A DNA stretch of 64,000 nucleotides from NCBI RefSeq assembly GCF_014653785.1, contig NZ_BNAS01000002.1, forward strand, positions 283,924 through 347,923, written 5' to 3'. How positions within the stretch are numbered: the first letter of the stretch is position 1; the number at the start of each line of letters is the position of its first letter. The notes beneath the pieces were generated by a model. The model did not search any database, was not told the origin of the DNA, and worked only from the letters and a program-made list of their open reading frames with translations. Origin of the DNA: Promicromonospora soli. GTDB taxonomy: Bacteria > Actinomycetota > Actinomycetes > Actinomycetales > Cellulomonadaceae. This document shows, one piece after another, positions 9,532 to 20,629 of this stretch. Position numbers and translations under genes: made by a program.

Positions 9532-10398
9532 TCAGTACCCCTTGGCCATGTAGCGCTCCCGGGCCGCGGCCACCGTGGAACCCGATTCTCTGCGGGCCAT
9601 CTTGCGGAGCACGATCGGCGCGAGCACCATACCCACGACTGCCCAGACGCCGAGCACCGCGAACATCTCGAACGTGCGCCACGACTCGCCGATCTCCGCC
9701 GTGACCATGCTCTCCGGGAGCATCGCCGACCGCGCACCCAGCCCGAGCCAGTAGTACGGGAACGCCTGCCCCACCCACTGCAGCCACTCGGGAAGCGCGG
9801 TGATCGGGTAGAAGATCCCGGAGGGGACGATCAGGAGCATCGACGCCAGGAACAGCAGTCCAGTCTGTCCAGCGGTCTTCAACAGCGAACCGAGCGCGAC
9901 GCTGATCGGTACGGTCGCGAGCATTCCGACACCGAAGATCAGTACCAGCAGGAGCCAGGTGCGGGCGTCCAGCCGCAGGTCGCCCGCGACCGTGACGGCG
10001 GGGATGACCAGCGCGACCAGGCTCATCAGCGTGGTGAGTGTGAACATCAGGATCTTGCCGACGAGATAGCCGACCATCCCGTTGGGTGTCGCCTTCGCCC
10101 GTAGCAGCGTGCCGTCCTCCCGGTCGACCGCGATGGTGCCGGCCGGTCCCTGCAGCCCGCCGAACGCGATCGACATGCCGACCAGGCTCGGTAGCACCAT
10201 GGCCCCCAGCGCGAAGTCGGTGCCGGGTACGGTGCTGCCCCGCATGAACAGCATGACCACCACGTAGATGACAGGGAACGCCAGGTACCAGATGAAGTCG
10301 CTCGGCTCCTGGATCGAGTACTTGGTCTCGAGCAGACCTCGAGAGACCCCTGCGCGCACGGCCGCCCATCGCGCGTCGGGCTTTGTGGTCGTGGTCAT
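9532..10398 (-). CDS. ABC-2 type transporter permease
   Basis: A 288-residue integral membrane protein with about six hydrophobic segments (for example FIWYLAFPVIYVVVMLFM near 35 and LFLASMLLIVPSGIFYP near 185). The GIFYPITALPEWLQ motif is typical of ABC-2 drug or lipid exporters of the DrrB/NodJ type. Its ATG overlaps the stop of the ATPase gene (ATGA), so the two are one exporter. The substrate is unknown. Position in a conserved ATPase-permease-regulator operon suggests efflux of a toxic or antibiotic compound. Confidence 0.88.
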   Translation of the reverse strand: MTTTTKPDARWAAVRAGVSRGLLETKYSIQEPSDFIWYLAFPVIYVVVMLFMRGSTVPGTDFALGAMVLPSLVGMSIAFGGLQGPAGTIAVDREDGTLLRAKATPNGMVGYLVGKILMFTLTTLMSLVALVIPAVTVAGDLRLDARTWLLLVLIFGVGMLATVPISVALGSLLKTAGQTGLLFLASMLLIVPSGIFYPITALPEWLQWVGQAFPYYWLGLGARSAMLPESMVTAEIGESWRTFEMFAVLGVWAVVGMVLAPIVLRKMARRESGSTVAAARERYMAKGY

Positions 10399-11381
10399 GA
10401 CTGCACCTCCTCGGCCGGTTCGGCCTGCTCGATCTGCCCCGTCTGCTGTGCCTGCTCCGTCTCGGCTCGGTGGACGAGCGACATGTAGGTGTCCTCGAGG
10501 CTTGCCCGTCGGACCTCAAGCTCCGTGACGCCACGGTCGTCCGCCAGCAGCTGGCGGACGAACCCAGTGGGGTCGCCTTCCATCACGGCGTGGACGTGCC
10601 GGCGCCCCTCGGACGTCCAGCGCACCTCCGCCTGAGTGGTCAGCTCGCGCGCGAGCTGCTCCGCGGAACCGTTGGCGACGATCGTGCCCTCGTCGAGCAC
10701 GAGGATCCGGTCGGCCAGCTTCTCGGCCTCGTCCAGGTCGTGCGTCGTGAGCAGGACCGTTGTGTTCTCGAAGTCCGCCAGGCGGTGCACCAGGTCGTGG
10801 AACTCCCGCCGGGCGTGCGGGTCGAAGCCCGCCGTCGGCTCGTCGAGGAACACGAGCTCCGGCCGGCCGACGATGCCGATCGCCACGTCCAGGCGCCGCC
10901 GCTGGCCGCCCGACAGCGTCTGCACCTTGGCGTTCGCCTGCTCCGTCAGGCCCACCACCGCGATCAGCTCGTCCACGTCCCACGGCCGCGAGACCTCGGG
11001 AGTCGCGTACGGCGCGTAGAACCGGGCGAGGTACCCGAGCAGGTCCCGCACCCGCCATCGGCCGTGATCACGCCACGACTGGAGGACGACACCCAGCCGC
11101 GCGCGCCACGCCTCGTCACCGTGTGCCGGATCGTGCCCGAGCACCGAGACCGAGCCGGCCGACCGCATGCGGAAGCCCTCGAGGATCTCGATGGTGGTGG
11201 TCTTGCCCGCTCCGTTCGGCCCGAGCAGGGCGACGACCTCGCCCCGGTGCGCCGTGAACGACACCCCCGTGAGCACGTCCTTCGTCCCGTACCGCATCCG
11301 TAGGTCACGCACGTCGAGCGCCACCTCGCCCGTCGGCGGAGGCGCACTGGGAGCCATCATCGCATCCTCCGTACTGTCCAT
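10395..11381 (-). CDS. ABC transporter ATP-binding protein
   Basis: A 328-residue ATPase partner of the adjoining ABC-2 permease. Visible motifs are Walker A (GPNGAGKTT), the signature LSGGQRRR, Walker B (LVFLDEP) and the switch His in LLTTHDLDEAE. The C-terminal tail is Gln/Glu rich. A -10 box lies 8 bases upstream of the ATG, so the message is probably leaderless or nearly so. It is the first gene of a three-gene operon that ends with its own XRE regulator. Confidence 0.9.
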   Translation of the reverse strand: MDSTEDAMMAPSAPPPTGEVALDVRDLRMRYGTKDVLTGVSFTAHRGEVVALLGPNGAGKTTTIEILEGFRMRSAGSVSVLGHDPAHGDEAWRARLGVVLQSWRDHGRWRVRDLLGYLARFYAPYATPEVSRPWDVDELIAVVGLTEQANAKVQTLSGGQRRRLDVAIGIVGRPELVFLDEPTAGFDPHARREFHDLVHRLADFENTTVLLTTHDLDEAEKLADRILVLDEGTIVANGSAEQLARELTTQAEVRWTSEGRRHVHAVMEGDPTGFVRQLLADDRGVTELEVRRASLEDTYMSLVHRAETEQAQQTGQIEQAEPAEEVQS

Positions 11382-11388
11382 AGCAGAA

Positions 11389-11418
11389 ATACTACAAGTC
11401 GTAACGGAGCCATGTCAT
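11389..11418 (-). promoter_or_regulatory. Promoter of the ABC exporter operon
   Basis: On the minus strand ATGACA (11418-11413) and TAGTAT (11394-11389) are separated by 18 bases. Transcription would begin at about the ATG at 11381. Confidence 0.5.
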
Positions 11419-11819
11419 CCCATTTCCGCTCCCGGTCCATGTGTCCCAACGACCCGCGGCCCGGCTCGCGCAGACGCTCGCGCCTGGCCCAGGGCGCCGC
11501 TGAGCTCCCCGCCCGGTCCGGGCGCCTCCCGCGTAGCCACGACCCGCACCACGCCGCCGTCAAACACTTCACACGACGCGATCTCGGCACCGTTGCGGGC
11601 CACCGCGGCACGCGCCGTCTCGCACGGGTCGAACCCGTCACGCAGTGCGGTGGCACCGGCGAGCGCGCCGAGGTCCGCCGCGGCCTGCGTTGCGCCGCGG
11701 ACGTTCTGGGCAGTGCCGAGCGCCGCGATCCCGAGCGCGAGCAGCAGGATCGCGGCAACGATCCCGAGAACCAGGACGGTGCCCGCGCCGCGTTCGGGAT
11801 CACGCCGCCCGGCCCTCAC
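11415..11819 (-). CDS. TadE-like pilus-cluster protein (Rv3654c type)
   Basis: A 134-residue protein with a short basic N terminus ending in DPERGAGTV, then one hydrophobic segment (LVLGIVAAILLLALGIAAL) and a RGATQAAADLGALAGATA helix. This is the 'secretion/helicase neighbourhood TadE-like' family. It is probably a membrane-inserted minor pilin or anchor of the Flp pilus system. The GTG start at 11819 overlaps the previous stop (GTGA); an ATG at 11831 is the alternative. It is the last gene of the tad operon. Confidence 0.78.
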   Translation of the reverse strand: MRAGRRDPERGAGTVLVLGIVAAILLLALGIAALGTAQNVRGATQAAADLGALAGATALRDGFDPCETARAAVARNGAEIASCEVFDGGVVRVVATREAPGPGGELSGALGQARASARAGPRVVGTHGPGAEMG

Positions 11820-12160
11820 GGCTCCACCCATGTAACCGCTGTGCCCGTGGCCCGCAGCGGCCCCGACAGCCAGCCGCCGGCGACCGGCCGCACAACTGTC
11901 ACGCGGGCCCACTCGCCCTCGTGCACGAGCGACATCTCGGCCTCGGGTCCGCCGACCTGCGCCACAGCCGCTGCTACCGCCGACTCCGGCTCCCCGATCG
12001 CCACCGCCCGCGCCCCCGCACGGGCCGCGTCCAAGGCGCGCATCTGCGCCGTGGACGCGGCCGCGAGGGTGAGCACGGCAACCAGCACGAGGACCACGAC
12101 GGGCAGGCCGATCGCCAGCTCCGCCGTGACGGTGCCCCGGTCCGACTCACGCTCCGCCAT
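11816..12160 (-). CDS. TadE-family minor pilin
   Basis: A 114-residue protein with the TadE N-terminal signature. A short acidic leader ends in DRGTVTAELAIGLPV, with the ExE-type Glu one residue before a single hydrophobic helix (LPVVVLVLVAVLTLAAA), followed by a QMRALDAARAGARAVA segment. It would sit in the membrane and in the pilus shaft. It starts 3 bases after the DUF4244 gene and overlaps the next gene. Confidence 0.85.
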   Translation of the reverse strand: MAERESDRGTVTAELAIGLPVVVLVLVAVLTLAAASTAQMRALDAARAGARAVAIGEPESAVAAAVAQVGGPEAEMSLVHEGEWARVTVVRPVAGGWLSGPLRATGTAVTWVEP

Positions 12161-12163
12161 GGG

Positions 12164-12382
12164 TCAGCCGGTCGAGAGCGCCGACTGGATCAGCGACGTG
12201 AGCATCGCCTTCACGTCACCACCCTTGAGGATCGCCATCAGTGCGCCCGCAAAGGCGGCAGCACCGAGCGTCGCGATCGCGTACTCGGCGGTAGCCAGCC
12301 CTCTCTCCGACTCGCGCTCGTCGACCTCCGCCTGCGACCGCTCCTCCGGTTCGGGGCAGGCCACCACCGTCGTCATCGTCAT
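12164..12382 (-). CDS. DUF4244 Flp-type pilin
   Basis: A 72-residue prepilin-like protein with polar leader, ESERGLATAEYAIATLG, then a hydrophobic helix and KAMLTSLIQSAL tail. This is the usual small structural subunit encoded between tadC and tadE in actinobacteria. The ATG at 12382 has a strong GGAGGAG site, so it is preferred over upstream starts. The 183 bases before it hold GC-rich inverted repeats and no gene; the strong ribosome site suits a highly expressed pilin. Confidence 0.85.
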   Translation of the reverse strand: MTMTTVVACPEPEERSQAEVDERESERGLATAEYAIATLGAAAFAGALMAILKGGDVKAMLTSLIQSALSTG

Positions 12383-12565
12383 GTCTCCTCCTTCTCCGCC
12401 CGTGTCCGGGCATCCCGGCCCGCACGCAGGCACCTTGTACGGCCCGCACGGCGGGCCCCGCCCGCCGTGCGGCGGGCGGCATCGGCGCACGCGGGGCGCG
12501 CGCCGAAGTCCTCTCTCCTGGGCGGCGTCGGACGCCGCCGTGCGACGCCGACGTCCGGCGCCGGC

Positions 12566-13708
12566 TCAGCCCGTGAGCAGGTCGATCCCCAGCGCCAGCA
12601 GCACCGGAACCAGGCCCACCAGCACGAACGCCGGCAGGTAGCAGGCGCCGAGCGGGAGCACGAGCCGCACCCCGAGCCGCGCGGCCGCAGTCCGTGCCGT
12701 GGAGCTCCGCTCGTGCCGCACCTCCTCGCCGGCAGCCCGGAGCGCCTCGCCCGGTGCGGCGCCGTCCAGCCAGGCACCCCGCAGTGCCCGGACCATCGGG
12801 GCGAGCGCCGCCGGGGCGTAGGCCCACGACCGCTCCCACGTGGCGCCGAGCACGAGGGCGTGGGCCGCCCGGGTGAGCACCTCGCCGTCCGGCCCACCGA
12901 CCGCGGTGCCGGTCGCCTCCAGCGCCCGCGGCACACCTGAGCCGGCCCGCATCGCGGCAGCCACCAGCTCCAGCACCACCTGGACGTCCACACCGGGCGG
13001 ATCGGCGCCGCGTGCGGCCGCCACCAGCCGGTCCGACCAGACGCGTCCCGCCACGAGCAGCACCACGCCCGCTCCGACCGCCGCCGTGCCGACACCACCG
13101 TCCGTGGCCGTCGCCACCAGGTCGGCGCCGAGGGCCCACCCGAGGAACCCGCCGGCGATCGGCAGCCACATGAGCAGCCGCCCCGTGGTCCGCGGACCGG
13201 CGAGCACCGCGTCCCGTTCGGCACGCGCCTCGGCCTCCGCCACCAGCGTTCCGGCCACCTGCTCCAGCACCCGCCCGAGCGGGGCACCGACGTCGAGCGC
13301 GAGCCGGGTCGCGGCCACGACCGCCTCCGCATGCCGGACGCCGAGCACCCGGGCCAGCGCCTCGACGTCGGGCACGCCCGTGAGGTCCACCCCGACGCCG
13401 ACGGCGCGCGACCATGCCGCCCCGGGCGGCGACCCGGCCCTGAGCAGCGCGACCACCTGCAGCACGACCACCCGGACGTCGCCGCCGGGACCTCGTGCGG
13501 CCGGTCGACTGCGGACCCACGGAGCCGTACGCGTGCTCGGCACCGGCTCGGCGCCGGGGACCGCGCCGAGGACAGGGTCTGCGACAGCACCCCGAAGAGG
13601 ACCCGACGGAACCAGCACCTCCCGTAGCCGGCGACCACCGCGCGCCAGCACCAGCCAGGCCCCGACCGCGACGAGCAGGCCCACGCCGAGCGACTCCGCG
13701 ACCCTCAC
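12566..13708 (-). CDS. Fused TadB-TadC type II/IV secretion membrane protein
   Basis: A 380-residue inner-membrane platform protein. It has two T2SF-like modules. The first is at ~90-200 (LLRAGSPPGAAW ... GAPLGRVLEQVAGTL, then hydrophobic LLMWLPIAGGFLGWALG). The second is at ~255-380 (AAAMRAGSGVPRALEATG ... GAAPGEALRAAGEEVRHE, then the terminal helix YLPAFVLVGLVPVLLALG). M. tuberculosis has separate tadB and tadC genes at this position, so this looks like a fusion. The GTG at 13708 overlaps the tadA stop (GTGA); GTG at 13711 is equally possible. Confidence 0.78.
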   Translation of the reverse strand: MRVAESLGVGLLVAVGAWLVLARGGRRLREVLVPSGPLRGAVADPVLGAVPGAEPVPSTRTAPWVRSRPAARGPGGDVRVVVLQVVALLRAGSPPGAAWSRAVGVGVDLTGVPDVEALARVLGVRHAEAVVAATRLALDVGAPLGRVLEQVAGTLVAEAEARAERDAVLAGPRTTGRLLMWLPIAGGFLGWALGADLVATATDGGVGTAAVGAGVVLLVAGRVWSDRLVAAARGADPPGVDVQVVLELVAAAMRAGSGVPRALEATGTAVGGPDGEVLTRAAHALVLGATWERSWAYAPAALAPMVRALRGAWLDGAAPGEALRAAGEEVRHERSSTARTAAARLGVRLVLPLGACYLPAFVLVGLVPVLLALGIDLLTG

Positions 13709-14865
13709 CACGGCCCGTACCTCCCGGCCAGCTCGCCCCACGCGTGCGGCTCGATCTCCCAGCCGCCGCTCCCGTCCCAGCGCGCGGCCGTCCGCACCTC
13801 CAGCTCCCCGCCCCGGGCGCGCCCCACCAGCCCGATCTCCGCCAGGTACCGGGCCCCGCGCGATCGCCTGAGGTGCAGCACCACGTCCAGCGCACCTGCG
13901 GCCTGCGCTGCCACGGCCTCCCGGGTCATCCCGGCCAGGCCCGCGAGCGCCTCCAGCCTCGCCGGCACCACGGCGACGGCGTTGGCGTGCAGGGTCGCGA
14001 AGCCGCCGTCGTGGCCGGTGTTCATAGCCATGAGGACCTCGCGCACCTCGGCGCCACGGCACTCGCCGAGCACTATCCGGTCGGGACGCATGCGCAGCGC
14101 GTTCCGCACGAGGTCGGCGAGGTCCACCGCCCCAGCGCCCTCGACGTTGGCGCGTCGGGCGGCGAGATGGACCACGTGCGGGTGCGCCGGTCGCAGCTCG
14201 CGCGCCTCTTCGACGGTCACCATCCGCTCGTCGTCGGGCACCAGGGAGAGCAGGGCGGCGAGCAGCGTCGTCTTGCCGGTGCCTGTTCCCCCGCTGACCA
14301 GCACGTTCGCCCGCCGCCGGACGAGCGACCGCAGGAGACCCGCCCACTGGTCGGGCAGGGCGCCACCGGCCACAAGCTCCTCGAGCGTGAACGCGCGGGC
14401 GCGCAGGACCCGTAGCGAGACCACGGCGCCTGTTTCGGCGAGCGGTTCCAGGACGGCGTGCAGGCGCGTGCCGTCGGGCAGGCGCGCGTCCACGGTGGGG
14501 CAGGCGTCATCGAGGCGCTGCCCGCCGAGCGCGGCCAGCCGGACGGCGAGCGCCCGCACCTCGGAGGCCGATCCGAGCTCCACCGGGACCCCCTCGAGCC
14601 CCGCGCCACGGTCGACCCACACGTCGCCGGGACCGTTGACGAGCACGTCGGTCACGTCGGGCGCGTCGAGCAGCGGCTGCAGCGGCCCGGCGCCCGTGAG
14701 CTCGGCCCGTGCGGCGCGCTCCAGGTCCTGCAGCGCGTCCGACCCGAGCACCCGCCCGCTGTCCCGCACCGCGTCGCGTACGGCCGCGCCCGCGCCGGTG
14801 CGACCGGACGCGAGCCGGGCGCGGACGTCGTCGAGCAGGGAGATCTCGACCGCCGGCGCGCTCAC
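13705..14865 (-). CDS. tadA: TadA secretion ATPase
   Basis: A 386-residue VirB11/GspE-family ATPase that powers Flp pilus assembly or secretion at the inner membrane. Walker A is SGGTGTGKTTLL (near residue 195), followed by the Asp box region TVEEARELRP, Walker B (RIVLGECRGAEV) and the His-containing segment GHDGGFATLHAN. The GTG start overlaps the stop of the upstream gene (GTGA), indicating coupled translation. Confidence 0.9.
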   Translation of the reverse strand: MSAPAVEISLLDDVRARLASGRTGAGAAVRDAVRDSGRVLGSDALQDLERAARAELTGAGPLQPLLDAPDVTDVLVNGPGDVWVDRGAGLEGVPVELGSASEVRALAVRLAALGGQRLDDACPTVDARLPDGTRLHAVLEPLAETGAVVSLRVLRARAFTLEELVAGGALPDQWAGLLRSLVRRRANVLVSGGTGTGKTTLLAALLSLVPDDERMVTVEEARELRPAHPHVVHLAARRANVEGAGAVDLADLVRNALRMRPDRIVLGECRGAEVREVLMAMNTGHDGGFATLHANAVAVVPARLEALAGLAGMTREAVAAQAAGALDVVLHLRRSRGARYLAEIGLVGRARGGELEVRTAARWDGSGGWEIEPHAWGELAGRYGPW

Positions 14866-15650
14866 AGGGCGGCTGCCATGTCGGCTGCGAACCGGCCGAG
14901 CGTGGTCCGGTGTGCGATCGCCGGGCCCTCGCCCCGTTCGATCGCCCGGGCCAACCCTGCGTCCCGACCAACGGCCGCGACGACGGGCAGTCCCAGGGCT
15001 GCGGCGACGTCGTCCTCCTCGACCGCCCCGGGCGCCGGGCCGCGCGCAACTACCCGCACGTCGGGCACGCCGACTCGGCGCAAAGCGTCGCGAACCCGTT
15101 GCGCGCCGACGGTCGCCGGCAGCGTCAGCGGCACCACGAGCAGCACCGTCTCGCACTCCGCCAGCAGGGTGCGGACGGCGAGGCCGGCGTTGCCCGGCGC
15201 TTCGGCCGCCGGCCCGACGCCCCGCCGGGTCGCGGTACCCCAGGCGCCGGGACGCGGCAGGTCGAGCACCAGCGTCTCGCCGGCTCGCACGAGCCCGCGA
15301 CAGACGTCGAGCACTACATCGTCGTCCGGTGGACCGCCTGACGCGGTACCGCTCAGCACGGGAACGACTCCCCATCGGGGCAACGCCGCGACCACACCGA
15401 CGCCCTCGACGTCGCCGCGCGCCTCGACGAGGTCCGGCCAGCGCGCGCCGCTCCCGCCGTCGGACCCGAGCAGCAGGTCCGTCCCCGGCGCGTGAGCGTC
15501 GAGATCCACGAGGGTGGCGCGCTCGCCGCTCCGGCGCAGCCCATGGGCCACACATGCGGCCACCACGGACGTACCCGCGCCGCCGCACGCCCCGACCACG
15601 CCGATCACGCGCCCCGGCTCGGGCTGGACGCCGTCCACTGTGCTGACCAT
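14862..15650 (-). CDS. CpaE/Ssd-like MinD-family ATPase of the pilus cluster
   Basis: A 262-residue P-loop protein with the deviant motif VVGACGGAGTS in place of the KGGxGKT motif, then LVDLDAHAPGTDLLLG. This form is typical of the septum-site (Ssd, Rv3660c) relatives. Such proteins localise tad machinery, and overexpressed Ssd affects division in mycobacteria. The ATG at 15650 has a GGAGGAGG site just upstream. It is the first gene of the tad operon (15650 to 11415), in which all but one junction (183 bases at 12383-12565) overlap or nearly touch. Confidence 0.82.
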   Translation of the reverse strand: MVSTVDGVQPEPGRVIGVVGACGGAGTSVVAACVAHGLRRSGERATLVDLDAHAPGTDLLLGSDGGSGARWPDLVEARGDVEGVGVVAALPRWGVVPVLSGTASGGPPDDDVVLDVCRGLVRAGETLVLDLPRPGAWGTATRRGVGPAAEAPGNAGLAVRTLLAECETVLLVVPLTLPATVGAQRVRDALRRVGVPDVRVVARGPAPGAVEEDDVAAALGLPVVAAVGRDAGLARAIERGEGPAIAHRTTLGRFAADMAAAL

Positions 15651-15937
15651 CGCGCCTCCTCCGCCTGGGCTGCCCCGGGCATCCGCCGGGCACCCGCCCG
15701 GCACGACCCGGGCACTCCACCCGGGCTCCGGAATCAGGTTGGGCGATCGGTGTCCCACCGCGATGGCCAGGCCGGCGCAGCTGTGCACAGACGGCGGAAA
15801 GCGGTGCCTGTGGTCGGACTCGCCCGCCTGTCCCGTCGTGGGCAGGGACCGCCGTTCGAACGGACGAGTTCATCCAGGTGCCCGAAAAACCTGCAAAGTG
15901 ATGTCCGACGGCGAGCCCACCCCGTTAGGCTCGGGTG

Positions 15938-16768
15938 GTGACCGAGCAGGTTCCCCAGATCGCTCCCCGACCGCTGTCGCGGGCACCGCGCACCGCCGCG
16001 TTCTTCGATCTCGACAAGACGATCATCGCCACCAGTTCGTCGGCCGCTTTCTCCAAGCCGTTCATCGCGGGCGGGCTGCTCTCGCACGCCGATGTGCTGC
16101 GCAGTGCGTACGCCCACTTCGTCTTCATGATCGGCAACGCCGACGCGGACCAGACGGAGCGGATGCGCGCCCACCTCTCGTCGCTCGTCACGGGCTGGGA
16201 CGTGGAGAAGGTCCGGCAGATCGTGACCCAGACGGTGCACGAGCTCATCGACCCGTACGTCTACGCGGAGGCGGTCGAGCTGATCGACGAGCACCACGCG
16301 GCCGGCCGGGACGTAGTGGTCGTGTCGGCGTCGGCCGCCGTGCTGGTGGAGCCCATCGCCGCCGCGCTCGGCGCGGACCATGTGCTCTCTACCGAGATGA
16401 CGGTCCGGGACGGCCGCTTCACCGGCGGGATCGACTTCTACAACTACGGCGACAACAAGGCGGTGGGCGTCCGCCGGCTCGCCGCTCGCGAGGACTACGA
16501 CCTCGCGCGGAGCTTCGCCTACTCGGACTCCATCACGGACGCCCCGATGCTCGCCGCCGTCGGCCACGCCTACGTGGTCAACCCGGACCGGGTGCTCAGG
16601 CGCCGAGCGCTGCGGTCCGGCTGGGGCGTGCTCGCGTTCACCCGCCCGATCGCCCTGCGTCCGCGCATCGAACCCGTCCCGCTCCTCGCGGTGGTGGGCG
16701 TGGTGGCGGTGGGCGTCACGGTCTGGCTGGTCTGGCGTGCCGCCCGGCGCCGGGCACGGCGCCGCTGA
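15938..16768 (+). CDS. HAD-IB family phosphatase, membrane anchored (Rv3661-like)
   Basis: A 276-residue HAD-superfamily hydrolase. Motif I is FFDLDKTI (nucleophile first Asp), motif II is VVVVSASAA, the Lys is in YGDNKAVG and motif IV is YSDSITDAPML. This matches phosphoserine phosphatase-like subfamily IB. Residues ~245-270 form one transmembrane helix followed by an Arg-rich tail. TAGGCT at 15926-15931 ends 6 bases before the GTG at 15938, so a leaderless message starting there is preferred over GTG 15935. Position next to the tad cluster matches other actinobacteria. The substrate is unknown. Confidence 0.82.
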   Translation: MTEQVPQIAPRPLSRAPRTAAFFDLDKTIIATSSSAAFSKPFIAGGLLSHADVLRSAYAHFVFMIGNADADQTERMRAHLSSLVTGWDVEKVRQIVTQTVHELIDPYVYAEAVELIDEHHAAGRDVVVVSASAAVLVEPIAAALGADHVLSTEMTVRDGRFTGGIDFYNYGDNKAVGVRRLAAREDYDLARSFAYSDSITDAPMLAAVGHAYVVNPDRVLRRRALRSGWGVLAFTRPIALRPRIEPVPLLAVVGVVAVGVTVWLVWRAARRRARRR

Positions 16769-17315
16769 GGTCGAACCGCAAGACGGTGGTATTCCGGCTG
16801 CCGAACCAAAGCGCCGTATCCCAAGCCATGGGGTCGACCTAACTACCGCATCAGGTCAAGCCAAGGCAAGCCGAAGATTTTCCCCGCCAATTGCAGACAT
16901 GACAGGAATTGGCAATTGTGAAGATCGGTCCGCTCAGGTTGCTTTTGTTTGCAGAAGGCAGTGTGATTGTGTTCACAGCAAGAATTCAGGGCGGAAGGGA
17001 TCGTGCCCTGGGGTCGAAAGGGTCTAGGCCCTTCGGCGGCGAGCGAAGTGCACGGTCACCCCGCCAACTGGTGAGAGCGGTATCCGGCTTGAGGATGCTC
17101 CCGGACACCGTACTCGTGGGCCGAGATCTCGCCACCGCGGTGGCCGGGCCCTCGCACTTCCGGATAGCTGTCGGAAAATGCGAGGAGCCCGGCCGCACGG
17201 CGAATCGTTTCGCGGAATGCACGCCGGCTGGAAAAGAATCACCGGCTCGACATTCCTCCCGGCGTGAAGCGCCGCCGGACGGGATTCGCGCTCACCGCAC
17301 AGCCGTCACCACCAG
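16769..17315. other. 547-bp intergenic region without a convincing gene
   Basis: The region lies between convergent genes. The first ~230 bases are markedly richer in A and T than the neighbours, and then a hairpin follows at 17142-17194. A 144-codon frame from 16909 exists, but it has no family resemblance and poor codon use, so I do not call it. The region may be a decayed insertion. Confidence 0.6.
17142..17194. terminator. Imperfect hairpin in the intergenic region
   Basis: Arms beginning GGCCGGGC and ending GCCCGGCC (about 23 bases each, a few mismatches) surround a short loop. It lies between the convergent HAD and oxidoreductase genes. It is called as a terminator from position and symmetry. 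Confidence 0.45.
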
Positions 17316-18440
17316 TCACCGCCACTGGGCGCGGTTGTACTGAGGCTGCATCCCAACCCCGGAATCCACGGGCAGCGTCCCTATCTTTTCGCCCAGAGTG
17401 TGCGCCGCGCGCAGCGGCCAGTACGGGTCGCGCAGGGCCTCGCGCCCGAGCATGACGGCGTCCGCCGAGCCCTCCACGAGGATCTGCTCGGCCTGGGCCG
17501 GGTCACTGATCAGCCCGACCGCGCTGACCGGCAGCCCCGTCAGCTCGCGCATCCGGCGCGCATGCGGCACCTGGTAGCCCGGACCGACGGCGATCGTCGC
17601 GGGTGCCACGCCGCCGGTCGAGACGTCGATGAGATCCGCACCCAGCCTGCCGAGGCGACCGGCCACGGCGGCGACGTCGTCCACGCCGAGCCCGTTCTCG
17701 AGCCAGTCGGTCGCGGACAGCCGCACGAGCACCGGCAGCTCGTCCGGCCATGCCGACCGCACGGCTCCCACCGTCTCCTCGACGAGCCGCGAGCGCCCCT
17801 CCGGCGAACCGCCGTAGGCGTCGGTGCGGAAGTTCGCGAGCGGCGACAGGAACTGGTGGAGCAGGTAGCCGTGCGCGGCGTGCACCTCGACCGCGTCGAA
17901 CCCGGCCTCGCGGGCCCGGCGTGCGGCTGCCGCGAACTGCTCGGGAACGTCCGCCACCTGCGCAGGTGTCATCTCGTCGGGGGCGTCGTAACCCGGGTAT
18001 GCGGAGGCCGACGGCCCGACGGTCGGCCATCCGCCGTCGGACGCCGGGACGGTGCCGTGCACGGGCGACCACGGGCGGAACGTGGACGCCTTGCGCCCCG
18101 CGTGGGCGAGCTGGATGCCGATTCGCGCCCCGCGCTCGTGCACGAAGTCGACTATGCGCTTCCATGCGGCGGTCTGCTCGTCGTTCCAGATGCCTGTGTC
18201 CTCCGGGGCGATGCGCCCCTCCGGCACGACGGCGGTGGCCTCGGTCAGGACCAGCCCGAACCCGCCCACCGCGCGGGACCCGAGATGGACGAGGTGCCAG
18301 TCGTTCGGGACGCCATCGACCGCGGAGTACTCGCACATGGGCGCGAGCCAGACGCGGTTGGGGAGGGACAGGCCGCGCAGGGCCATCGGTTGGAAGAGGA
18401 GGCTCACGTCAACCCGCAACGTGGCCGGTCGCCCGGCCAT
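17316..18440 (-). CDS. Old yellow enzyme, YqjM-type NADH:flavin oxidoreductase
   Basis: A 374-residue FMN-dependent TIM-barrel ene-reductase. Evidence includes APMCEYSA with the YqjM-type regulatory Cys, QLAHAGRKAS, the VHAAHGYLLHQFLSPL active-site segment and the C-terminal FMN phosphate site VMLGREALRDP. Enzymes of this group reduce activated C=C bonds of unsaturated carbonyls using NAD(P)H. The ATG at 18440 has no clear ribosome site. GTG at 18407 (VSLLFQPMALRG) fits the family length better and may be the true start. It is monocistronic, divergent from acs. Confidence 0.88.
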   Translation of the reverse strand: MAGRPATLRVDVSLLFQPMALRGLSLPNRVWLAPMCEYSAVDGVPNDWHLVHLGSRAVGGFGLVLTEATAVVPEGRIAPEDTGIWNDEQTAAWKRIVDFVHERGARIGIQLAHAGRKASTFRPWSPVHGTVPASDGGWPTVGPSASAYPGYDAPDEMTPAQVADVPEQFAAAARRAREAGFDAVEVHAAHGYLLHQFLSPLANFRTDAYGGSPEGRSRLVEETVGAVRSAWPDELPVLVRLSATDWLENGLGVDDVAAVAGRLGRLGADLIDVSTGGVAPATIAVGPGYQVPHARRMRELTGLPVSAVGLISDPAQAEQILVEGSADAVMLGREALRDPYWPLRAAHTLGEKIGTLPVDSGVGMQPQYNRAQWR

Positions 18441-18587
18441 TCCGCGGCGGGCGCCCCCATCTCAGGACGTGACATCGGGTTGTGAGGGGTGTCACTGTCC
18501 GGGACTACACTCACCGGGCAGAGAGAACGCCAAGGCAGCGCCATGCACCTGCCCGTACGAACGCGAAGATGCGCACCGGAGGTCACC

Positions 18588-20618
<2,031 letters not shown>

Positions 20619-20629
20619 CACCGCGCACG

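Noticed and set aside
16909..17343. 144-codon plus-strand frame between the HAD and oxidoreductase genes
   Set aside because: It resembles no family, is rich in Arg/Ser/Pro as non-coding frames here are, and is interrupted by a strong hairpin.
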